A stretch of DNA of 22,144 bases from NCBI GenBank assembly GCA_036985875.1, contig BTQM01000009.1, forward strand, positions 1 to 22,144. The letters are read 5' to 3'. Positions 7,155 through 13,576 of the stretch are shown here, piece by piece. The position numbers and the translations under genes were made by a program. Every line of letters starts with the position of its first letter. Positions within the stretch are counted from its first letter, which is position 1. The notes under the pieces were generated by a model. The model did no database searches. It was not told the origin of the DNA and saw nothing but the letters and a program-made list of their open reading frames with translations. Origin of the DNA: BTQM01 sp036985875 (GTDB taxonomy: Bacteria; Patescibacteriota; Minisyncoccia; Phycocordibacterales; UBA1539).

Positions 7155-8093
7155 TTACTTCCTACCCACATAACGCCTTCCCAAGAGCACAAGTTTCCAA
7201 AGACCCCAAATGGCCAATATGATCGTTGCGATCCACAACAGATATGCCGGCAGTTTGAAGAATATGCCTATGAGGATATTAAGGTAGATCACGACCGCCT
7301 GCAGGCCATCGCGCAACGCTTGCTTGACAGTGGCGATAGGGCTCCATACGACACCGAATATCTCCACGTCCGCCTCCGAGATCAGAGATACCGAGATGGT
7401 GGACATCTTGATCTGCCGCGACAGGTAATCCATCTGCCCCTGCGCACGCTCAATACGCTGGCGCACCTCGGAGAGCCGCGCCGTCACATTCAATACGTCC
7501 TCGATCGCCACGGCGCGCTTGAGAATATCGCGGTACTGCTCCTCTTCCGCTTTCATGTTCTGGAGCCGTATCTCAAGGTCAATGAACTGCTCTGTTACGT
7601 CGCGCGCACCTACATTCTCGCGCTCCACCTTTATCGCAAGTGTTTTTATCTCGTTCATTGCACCGTCAAAGAACGCGGCGGGAACTCGGATAGTAATACT
7701 GCCGGCTTTTTTATTCTCACCCGTTTCATACACATTGGAGTACTCCACAAAGCCGCCAAGCTTCACTGCAATATTTTTTATCTTTCCGATCACATCTTCT
7801 GTCTTTTTCACCACTAACGATAGCGAGCCATTTTTGACGATCTTTCTCTCTTGTACGGTTTCCCCCAAAAGAGAGGGCTCCGGAGGAGGTATAATGCTGC
7901 CGTTCTCCAGCACAGCTCTCTCGTAGAGGGCCGAAGGGGCAAAAGAGGCTTCATCGATGACGCTCAAGTGCTCGCCCGTTCCGAGATACCCCCTCCCGCC
8001 GAGCAGTACACCCGCCACCACAAGCACCGCAAGGACGATAATGCCCAAGATAAATATCTTTTTATGCACTTCAAAAAATGTTTTTTTCGCCAT
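7155..8093 (-). CDS. DUF4349 domain membrane protein
   Basis: This 312-residue protein has an N-terminal membrane anchor (about 13-32) and a disordered linker to about residue 80. The DUF4349 region follows (about 83-255), starting with RKIVKNGSLSLVVKKTEDV and including GGFVEYSN and ITIRVPAAFFDGAM. A coiled coil (about 170-225) has LEIRLQNMKAEEEQYRDIL and LSEVRQRIERAQGQMDYL, and a C-terminal membrane segment spans about 265-300. Both ends are likely in the membrane with the domain outside. Function is unknown. It leads the operon with lemA and htpX, which suggests an envelope-stress or membrane-maintenance role (inference). Confidence 0.88.
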   Translation of the reverse strand: MAKKTFFEVHKKIFILGIIVLAVLVVAGVLLGGRGYLGTGEHLSVIDEASFAPSALYERAVLENGSIIPPPEPSLLGETVQERKIVKNGSLSLVVKKTEDVIGKIKNIAVKLGGFVEYSNVYETGENKKAGSITIRVPAAFFDGAMNEIKTLAIKVERENVGARDVTEQFIDLEIRLQNMKAEEEQYRDILKRAVAIEDVLNVTARLSEVRQRIERAQGQMDYLSRQIKMSTISVSLISEADVEIFGVVWSPIATVKQALRDGLQAVVIYLNILIGIFFKLPAYLLWIATIILAIWGLWKLVLLGRRYVGRK

Positions 8094-8109
8094 AACTTTT
8101 TATACGGTA

Positions 8110-8138
8110 AGTATATCAAGCAAAACCGCCGGGAACAA
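8110..8138 (-). promoter_or_regulatory. Promoter of the DUF4349-lemA-htpX operon
   Basis: On the minus strand TTGTTC (8133-8138) and TATACT (8110-8115) are separated by 17 nt, with an extended -10 TGA directly upstream of TATACT. The expected start near 8103 gives a leader of about 10 nt before the ATG at 8093, too short for a normal Shine-Dalgarno. Confidence 0.65.
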
Positions 8139-8203
8139 GTTGTCCTACGTTCGTTTGTCCTGCATCAAATCGCGGCAAAATAAAGGGTCCCCGATGCTCT
8201 GCA

Positions 8204-8232
8204 AAAAACACCCGATAAATTCGAGTGTTTTT
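8204..8232 (-). terminator. Intrinsic terminator of groEL
   Basis: On the minus strand AAAAACACTCG (8222-8232) pairs with CGGGTGTTTTT (8204-8214), with one G-T and a 7-nt loop, ending in a run of six T. A second small hairpin (8247-8261, TTCGCC/GGCGAA) lies between it and the groEL stop. This closes the groESL unit. Confidence 0.85.
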
Positions 8233-8272
8233 CATTTCAACGCCAATTCGCCCTCGGCGAAAATTTTTTATT

Positions 8273-9940
8273 CTAGTACCCCATTCCCGGCATTCCTCCC
8301 CCCATGCCACCCATTGCACCCATATCGGGAGCTTTCTCTTCCTTCGGTTCGTCTGTAATGGCAACTTCGGTGGTAAGCAGTACCGCCGCGGCTGATGCCG
8401 CATACTGCACAGTGCTTCTGGTTACTTTCACGGGATCAATGATCCCCTGCGTGAACATGTCGGAGACAATTTCGTCTTTCAGGGCATCATATCCCGCATT
8501 CCCTTCGCTCTCTTTTACTTTTTCCACAATGATTGATCCGTCTCCTCTACCGGCGTTTATCGCAATCTGCGCAAGAGGAGCAGAAAGCGCTGAAAGGAGA
8601 ATATCAAATCCGGTCTTAAATTCTTTCTCAAAACTTGGAATTGGAGATGTTACTTCCTTGTCAGCAACACCTTGAGTGACTTTTACCAAGGCCGCTCCAC
8701 CTCCGGCAACGATCCCCTCTTCAATCGCCGCTTTCGTCGCATTTACCGCATCTTCGATCTTGAGCTTCAGGTACTTCATTTCTATTTCAGTGGCAGCGCC
8801 CACCTTGATCACCGCTACTCCGCCGGAAAGCTTTGCGATGCGCTCCTCAAGTTTTTCCAGATCAAACTTTGATTCTGTCTGCCCAACCTGCGCCTTGAGC
8901 GACGCAATGCGTTCTTCCACATCCTCCTTTTTGCCCTTCCCGCCGACGATAATGGTATTGTCTTTCGTAGCGATCACTTTCCGCGCGGAGCCCAACATGC
9001 TTGTATCGGCGCTCTCCAGCTTCACCCCCAGCTCTTCGGAGACCACCTTTCCTCCCACTGTCACCGCAATGTCTCCCAACATTTCGTTTTTCCTGTCGCC
9101 ATAACCAGGAGCTTTGACCGCGAGCACATTGAATGCCCCGCGAAGTTTATTCACCACGAAAGTGGCAAGCGCCTCTCCTTCAACGTCGTCGGCAATGATC
9201 ACAAGATTTTTCTTTCCCGTTTTCGCAAGCTCTTCAAGAAGCGGAAGAATGTCATTTAACGCAGAGATTTTCTTGTCGGTGATCAGAATCGGCACGTCGG
9301 TATATTCCGACTCCATTCTCTCGGTATTGGTGATCATATAAGGAGACACATATCCTTTATCGAACTCCATTCCCTCTACCACCTCGCTCTCTATGCCAAA
9401 TGATTGAGATTCTTCAACCGTAACCACGCCGTCTTTCCCGACCTTATCAATGGTCTCCGCAATTATTTTTCCCATCTCGTCGGATTCAGCGGAGATCGCG
9501 GCGACCTGCCTGATCTCGTCTTTGCTTTTTATAGGTTTTGCTATTGCGCGAAGTGCCCCTACCACCTCCTCCGCCGCCTTCTCAATGCCGAGGCGAACCC
9601 CCATAGCGCCCGCTCCCATAGCGATCTGCTTCATGCCTTCGCGTACGATCGCCTGCGTCAACACCACCGCCGTCGTGGTGCCGTCCCCCGCTTTATCGTT
9701 TGTCTTACTTGCAACTTCTTTAACGATCTCCGCACCCATATTCTCAAATTTGTCAGAAAGGGATATATCTTTCGCAATGGTCACGCCATCATTGGTGATG
9801 GTGGGCGCGCCGTATCCTTTATCAAGAATAACGTTGCGTCCGCGAGGCCCAAGAGTAATCTTGGTTGCGTCGGCAACCTTGTCAACACCGGCTTTTAGCG
9901 CCGCACGCGCTTTTTCGTTAAAAATAATTTGTTTACTCAT
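8273..9940 (-). CDS. groEL: Chaperonin GroEL (60 kDa)
   Basis: It is the large subunit of the cytosolic folding chamber, acting with GroES and ATP. The 555-residue protein is full length. ATP-site motifs are visible: ITLGPRGRNV (28-37), NDGVTIAKDI (50-59) and GDGTTTAVVL (85-94). The late IEDAVNATKAA plus EEGIVAGGGAAL segment carries the catalytic Asp region. It ends in the usual Gly-Met-rich tail (GGMGGGMPGMGY). It lies 98 nt downstream of groES in the same direction. The ATG has no Shine-Dalgarno. No CIRCE operator was found before either gene. Confidence 0.98.
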   Translation of the reverse strand: MSKQIIFNEKARAALKAGVDKVADATKITLGPRGRNVILDKGYGAPTITNDGVTIAKDISLSDKFENMGAEIVKEVASKTNDKAGDGTTTAVVLTQAIVREGMKQIAMGAGAMGVRLGIEKAAEEVVGALRAIAKPIKSKDEIRQVAAISAESDEMGKIIAETIDKVGKDGVVTVEESQSFGIESEVVEGMEFDKGYVSPYMITNTERMESEYTDVPILITDKKISALNDILPLLEELAKTGKKNLVIIADDVEGEALATFVVNKLRGAFNVLAVKAPGYGDRKNEMLGDIAVTVGGKVVSEELGVKLESADTSMLGSARKVIATKDNTIIVGGKGKKEDVEERIASLKAQVGQTESKFDLEKLEERIAKLSGGVAVIKVGAATEIEMKYLKLKIEDAVNATKAAIEEGIVAGGGAALVKVTQGVADKEVTSPIPSFEKEFKTGFDILLSALSAPLAQIAINAGRGDGSIIVEKVKESEGNAGYDALKDEIVSDMFTQGIIDPVKVTRSTVQYAASAAAVLLTTEVAITDEPKEEKAPDMGAMGGMGGGMPGMGY

Positions 9941-9981
9941 ATATTTAAGTTATTACTAGATTAGTAATTAGCCATTAGTAC

Positions 9982-10002
9982 AAAAATCGCGAAGCGATTT
10001 TT
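9982..10002 (-). terminator. Terminator-like hairpin between groES and groEL
   Basis: AAAAATCGC (9982-9990) and GCGATTTTT (9994-10002) form a perfect 9-bp stem with a 3-nt loop. The stem ends in five T on either strand, as in a short intrinsic terminator. Being inside the groESL operon it may partly attenuate groEL or mark a processing site. Confidence 0.55.
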
Positions 10003-10022
10003 ACTAGCCCCTAACCCCAAGC

Positions 10023-10042
10023 GACTAGTGGCTAGTGGCTAG
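10023..10042. repeat. Short tandem repeat at the groES stop codon
   Basis: Two exact copies of TGGCTAG (10029-10042) follow a degenerate third (GACTAG). The groES stop codon lies inside the last copy. Related CTAG/TAAT words continue through the groES-groEL spacer. No function is apparent. Confidence 0.5.
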
Positions 10043-10350
10043 TTTACTATCGCCAATATGCTGGACTCGCCAATAATGTAGTATTCTTCCCCATCAACCT
10101 TTATTTCATCGGGGCCATATTTTGAAAAAATTACCGTGTCGCCGAGTTTTACCTTCACGGGTATAACTTTCCCTTCGTCTGTCACTCTTCCTTCGCCAAC
10201 CGCCAGCACCTCTCCCTGTTCGGGCTTCTCTTTGTCGACCGTTTCGGGAATAATGATTCCTGATTCTGTTTTCTTGCTCTCGTCCGCTGAAACGGGCTTC
10301 ACTAGTACTCTGTCCCCCAAGGGGGTAATTTTGTTTTTGTGTGTACTCAT
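10039..10350 (-). CDS. groES: Co-chaperonin GroES (10 kDa)
   Basis: It forms the heptameric lid of the GroEL chamber. The 103-residue protein matches the family throughout: ITPLGDRVLVKP (8-19), the mobile loop ESKKTESGIIIPE, GEVLAVGEGR, and a C-terminal LGDTVIFSKYGPDEIKVDGEEY. It is first in the groESL operon. The start at 10350 follows an AAGAAAG stretch that is a poor and very close Shine-Dalgarno. Confidence 0.98.
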   Translation of the reverse strand: MSTHKNKITPLGDRVLVKPVSADESKKTESGIIIPETVDKEKPEQGEVLAVGEGRVTDEGKVIPVKVKLGDTVIFSKYGPDEIKVDGEEYYIIGESSILAIVN

Positions 10351-10388
10351 CTTTCTTGTGAAACAAAAAATTAGCTTTTAATGCCATG

Positions 10389-10416
10389 AGTATACCCGCC
10401 TCGCACGTATTGTCAA
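10389..10416 (-). promoter_or_regulatory. Strong sigma70-type promoter of groESL
   Basis: On the minus strand a perfect TTGACA (10411-10416) and TATACT (10389-10394) are separated by 16 nt. Transcription would start near 10382, giving a leader of about 32 nt. Its -35 box overlaps that of a divergent promoter. Confidence 0.82.
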
Positions 10417-10438
10417 ATACTTACTTTCGTGCTATTTT
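10410..10438 (+). promoter_or_regulatory. Divergent promoter for the 10491 gene, sharing the -35 region with groESL
   Basis: On the plus strand TTGTCA (10410-10415) and TATTTT (10433-10438) are 17 nt apart. Five bases of its -35 box are the complement of the groES -35 box, so RNA polymerase could probably occupy only one promoter at a time. Confidence 0.5.
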
Positions 10439-10490
10439 TCAATTTAGAAATCTTGAACAGGTTCTAGTAAAAGTACGAGAGGTGCACAAT

Positions 10491-11072
10491 ATGACCATCA
10501 CATTCAAAATGGTAGTGGTAAAATCACGACCAAGTGACTCTTTTCTCTTTGTTGACAACCAGCCATACACACCGTGCAACGGACCGAAAGACGACATGCG
10601 GGGAATCGCAGAGGCGATGGGGGCAATGTTCATTGAGCTCTCGCATGCAGGAATAAGAGAGGTGGTTGCCCGCGGCAGTCTCCGTCTCCGTGGCACGACA
10701 CCAAGGGACACAACGGAGTTGGTAGATATAGACCCGCTTTCATTTTACTTTACAGATAAGCACGGTAATCACAGGGGGACACACATGCAAAGACTTGTTC
10801 TAGAGTGTGTCCAAGCGGTGGTGGGCCTCATCACATGGGAAGAGGGTCGTTTTGCAAAGGAAGAAAAGCCCATGTCCATATCCGCATCTTCATACCACCG
10901 AACGTGTGTCGTATGCAAACATGTACAGGAAGGGGGTATTGTAGAGTGCACAGATCTTACGGGAACTCCCATTGTCGAGTGGCCATCGCAGTACTGCCTC
11001 AACCCCGAATGTTCCTCACATGAAATTGAAAAAATGATCAACCCAGACCACGCCATTCTGGTAGAAGCATAA
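10491..11072 (+). CDS. Unknown protein with a four-Cys putative zinc-binding C-terminus
   Basis: I do not recognise the family. I start it at the ATG at 10491 (193 residues) because GAGAGGTG (10477-10484) is a good Shine-Dalgarno 6 nt upstream; a longer reading from 10386 would run through the shared promoter region. The N-terminal ~125 residues look like a mixed alpha-beta domain (ITFKMVVVKSRPSDSFLFVD, then a helix FIELSHAGIREVVAR and LSFYFTDKHGNHRG). The C-terminal ~60 residues carry CVVC and, about 40 residues later, CLNPEC, a spacing that suggests a structural zinc site. No signal peptide. It is transcribed divergently from groES and closed by its own terminator. Confidence 0.72.
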   Translation: MTITFKMVVVKSRPSDSFLFVDNQPYTPCNGPKDDMRGIAEAMGAMFIELSHAGIREVVARGSLRLRGTTPRDTTELVDIDPLSFYFTDKHGNHRGTHMQRLVLECVQAVVGLITWEEGRFAKEEKPMSISASSYHRTCVVCKHVQEGGIVECTDLTGTPIVEWPSQYCLNPECSSHEIEKMINPDHAILVEA

Positions 11073-11088
11073 CACGGGCGAAAATACC

Positions 11089-11119
11089 AAGCGGCACTAC
11101 AATGAAGTGCCGCTTTTTA
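11089..11119 (+). terminator. Intrinsic terminator after the 10491 gene
   Basis: AAGCGGCACT (11089-11098) pairs perfectly with AGTGCCGCTT (11106-11115), followed by a T-run to 11119. It lies 16 nt after the stop codon. Confidence 0.88.
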
Positions 11120-11204
11120 TTAGCGATGTAGGAAGAGTGATTTGCACACCCAAGCAGGGAAACTAATGTGGCCCGCTGAAATCTATATTTCCTAGTGCCT
11201 GCCC

Positions 11205-11242
11205 CGTTAGAAGTAGGACATCTGTTGCCGTCAGTTCTAACG
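11205..11242. other. Inverted repeat just upstream of the secG promoter
   Basis: CGTTAGAA (11205-11212) and TTCTAACG (11235-11242) are exact inverted complements 22 nt apart. The right arm ends 3 nt before the secG -35 box, so it could be an operator or the remains of a terminator. No other gene is seen between 11120 and 11323. Confidence 0.4.
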
Positions 11243-11245
11243 AGG

Positions 11246-11273
11246 TTGCATTATTTTAGACCTCTGATATAAT
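11246..11273 (+). promoter_or_regulatory. Promoter of secG
   Basis: TTGCAT (11246-11251) and a perfect TATAAT (11268-11273) are 16 nt apart, with an extended -10 TGA at 11265-11267. The start would be near 11280, giving a leader of about 44 nt. No Shine-Dalgarno precedes the secG ATG. Confidence 0.78.
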
Positions 11274-11323
11274 ACCCTGCACATAGACGCAAGACTCTTC
11301 ACCTCACTTTCACTTCATTTTAT

Positions 11324-11536
11324 ATGTTACCGTGGATACAAATGGTATTGGCCGTGATTTTAGTGGCAATAATACTGCTACAGCAAAGCTCTGCCGGAGT
11401 CGGTGGCGCGTTTGGGGGAGGCGACGGCGGAGCCATCAATCACACCAGAAGAGGATTTGAAAAAATACTGTTTCGCGCAACAATAATAGTCGCGATACTA
11501 TTTATTTTTTCAGTATTCGTTGTGCTTATCATCTAA
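11324..11536 (+). CDS. secG: Preprotein translocase subunit SecG
   Basis: It is a small membrane subunit of the SecYEG channel. The 70-residue protein has two membrane segments (about 3-20 and 50-70). A Gly-rich loop between them has LLQQSSAGVGGAFGGG and then RRGFEKILFRAT, which is the SecG pattern of LLQ...FGG...K.L.R.T. The length fits short SecG proteins. It is first in a plus-strand run with the peptide-binding protein (145 nt later) and RNase J, under its own promoter. Confidence 0.9.
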   Translation: MLPWIQMVLAVILVAIILLQQSSAGVGGAFGGGDGGAINHTRRGFEKILFRATIIVAILFIFSVFVVLII

Positions 11537-11644
11537 ATGGGCACTAGGAATGGGACAGTGTTGAGAAGTGTGAGTAAGAACGATCTCGTTCGCCTCTTAT
11601 CTATTTCCCAGCCCTGCTAGAACAGTCTCTCGACCTCATTTCGG

Positions 11645-11658
11645 CTGAAAATTTTCAG
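11645..11658. other. 14-bp perfect palindrome before the solute-binding protein gene
   Basis: CTGAAAATTTTCAG is fully self-complementary and lies 22 nt before the GTG start of the binding protein gene. It could be a dimeric regulator site. Nothing else supports this. Confidence 0.3.
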
Positions 11659-11680
11659 ACAAGCCCTAACTCGAACATTC

Positions 11681-13456
11681 GTGAAAGGAAAAAACATATC
11701 TTTGGTACGCACGTTAAATAGGCGATTCACATTACCATTTGAGCGCAAACTCCTCTTTGCCGTGAGATCTTTTTCTAAGAAAGAGCGGGGGATTTTCTTT
11801 TTGCTCGCAGCCGTTTTCATTACAAGCGCAGCTGGACTTTTGTGGAACGTAAATCAGTCATTCCTTGTTGATATTCCTTCAGACGGTGGCTGGCTTGTGG
11901 AGGGAGTTGTGGGCGCACCAAGATTTATCAATCCCCTCCTAGCAATATCCGACGCTGACAGAGACCTAACCGCCCTTATTTATTCGGGTCTCATGCGCAG
12001 AGCAGAAGACGGCACGCTCAAAAACGATCTCGCAGAAAGCTACAGCGTGTCCGCCAACGGACTCACCTATACATTCACACTTAGGGACAATATCTTCTGG
12101 CATAACGGTGAGCCCATCACGAGCGACGATGTTGTGTTTACGATAGAAAGAGCGCGGAACAGCGTACTGAAGAGTCCGAGGCGAGCAAGTTGGGATGGCA
12201 TTACTGTAAAAAAAATAAGTGAGAGAGAAATGGCGTTTGTGCTGAGCCAGCCCTACGCGCCGTTTTTGGAGAATACGACCATGGGCATACTTCCTCGCCA
12301 CATATGGAAAGATATCCCGCCAGAACAATTCGGATTCAGTAAATATAATATTGAATCAGTGGGGTCCGGTCCTTACAAAATCAAAAAAATAAAAAAGGAT
12401 GCAGCGGGAATCCCCGAATACTATGACCTTGTCCCATTTAAAAAATTTGCTTTGAACAAACCCTATATTAGCAACGTAAGAATACGGTTTTATTCAAACA
12501 TAGATAAGTTACTTGAGGCTTTTGAGGCAGGAGAGGTGGGCGCGATAAATTCAATCTCTCCCGAAGCGGCCGAACGTCTTACAAGCGGGGGGTACAGGGT
12601 AGAAAACTCTCCGCTTCCAAGAGTGTTTGGGGTATTCTTCAATCAAAGTCAGGCAAAGATCTTTACCGACAAGGCGGTAAGAAAAGCGCTTGGCATGACA
12701 ATTGACAAAGAAAAGATCGTGAGTGAGGTATTGCATGGATATGCCACCACAATAGACGCCCCCATCCCTCCGGGATCAATTGGATATATCCAAAAAAACA
12801 ACGTAGGAAACGAAAGTATATCCATGGAAGAAAAAAGACGCGAGGCACTTGAGATCCTTGAAAGAAACGGTTGGAAATTTGATGAAGAAGAGGGGGTGAT
12901 GACAAAGAAAACTAAGGAGGAAACCCTTACGCTGGAATTTTCCCTCTCCACCTCAGAGATCCCTGAGCTGAAAGGAGTGGTAAATATTCTAAAGGAGAGT
13001 TGGGAGAAATTGGGCGCACGTGTCCAAGTGAAGATCTTTGAAACAGGAAATTTGAATCAAAATGTAATACGGCCAAGAAAATATGATGCATTGTTCTTCG
13101 GTGAGATCGTGGGGCGGGATTCAGACCTGTTCGCTTTCTGGCATTCGTCACAACGGCTTGACCCAGGACTCAACATCGCTCTTTACGCGAACATTACCGC
13201 CGACAAATTACTGGAGGAAGCGCGAACGATAACAGATACGAGGGAGAGGATAAAAAAATACGAGGAATTCCAGAAGGAGGTCGCAACAGACATACCGGCG
13301 CTTTTTCTCTACTCTCCGGATTTTATTTATGCCATACCACAAAAGATAAAGGGGCTGGATTTGGAAGGAGCTACAATACCTTCCGAGCGATTTCTTAATA
13401 TACACACATGGTACATAGAAACCGATCGCGTATGGAAAATTTTTGTGAATAATTAA
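11681..13456 (+). CDS. Family 5 extracellular solute-binding protein (peptide-type), membrane-anchored
   Basis: It belongs to the DppA/OppA-type binding proteins (SBP_bac_5) that present peptides or similar solutes to ABC importers. The 591-residue protein has a long positively charged N-terminus (about 1-35), a single hydrophobic segment (about 38-57) and then the binding domain. Family signatures include INPLLAISDADRDL, YSGLMR, LAESYSVSANGLTYTFTLRD, FWHNGEPITSDDVVFT and GSGPYKI. There is no lipobox Cys after the hydrophobic segment, so it is likely tethered as a type II membrane protein and not as a lipoprotein. No ABC permease or ATPase lies in the window. The GTG start at 11681 has no Shine-Dalgarno and the frame stays open upstream, so the exact start is uncertain. 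Confidence 0.88.
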   Translation: MKGKNISLVRTLNRRFTLPFERKLLFAVRSFSKKERGIFFLLAAVFITSAAGLLWNVNQSFLVDIPSDGGWLVEGVVGAPRFINPLLAISDADRDLTALIYSGLMRRAEDGTLKNDLAESYSVSANGLTYTFTLRDNIFWHNGEPITSDDVVFTIERARNSVLKSPRRASWDGITVKKISEREMAFVLSQPYAPFLENTTMGILPRHIWKDIPPEQFGFSKYNIESVGSGPYKIKKIKKDAAGIPEYYDLVPFKKFALNKPYISNVRIRFYSNIDKLLEAFEAGEVGAINSISPEAAERLTSGGYRVENSPLPRVFGVFFNQSQAKIFTDKAVRKALGMTIDKEKIVSEVLHGYATTIDAPIPPGSIGYIQKNNVGNESISMEEKRREALEILERNGWKFDEEEGVMTKKTKEETLTLEFSLSTSEIPELKGVVNILKESWEKLGARVQVKIFETGNLNQNVIRPRKYDALFFGEIVGRDSDLFAFWHSSQRLDPGLNIALYANITADKLLEEARTITDTRERIKKYEEFQKEVATDIPALFLYSPDFIYAIPQKIKGLDLEGATIPSERFLNIHTWYIETDRVWKIFVNN

Positions 13457-13511
13457 CGTACCGACAAACCCCACAGAAAAAAATTTTGTCCAAAAAGATA
13501 CGCGTCCGATA

Positions 13512-13533
13512 GTCGCCGCTATCGGATGCAAAA
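13512..13533. other. Small hairpin in the spacer before RNase J
   Basis: TCCGATAG and CTATCGGA are exact inverted complements around a 6-nt loop, in the spacer between the binding-protein stop codon and the RNase J start. No T-run follows, so read-through into the RNase J gene is likely. Confidence 0.35.
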
Positions 13534-13576
13534 AGTTAACAATGTAACGATTTAATAATTTAGCAACATAATTCAT

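Noticed and set aside
9941..10440. CIRCE operator (HrcA site) expected near groESL
   Set aside because: No TTAGCACTC/GAGTGCTAA inverted repeat is present in the groES leader or promoter region.
10386..10490. Longer N-terminus for the Cys-rich protein, starting at 10386
   Set aside because: It would begin inside the groES promoter and precede the predicted plus-strand promoter; the ATG at 10491 has a good Shine-Dalgarno.
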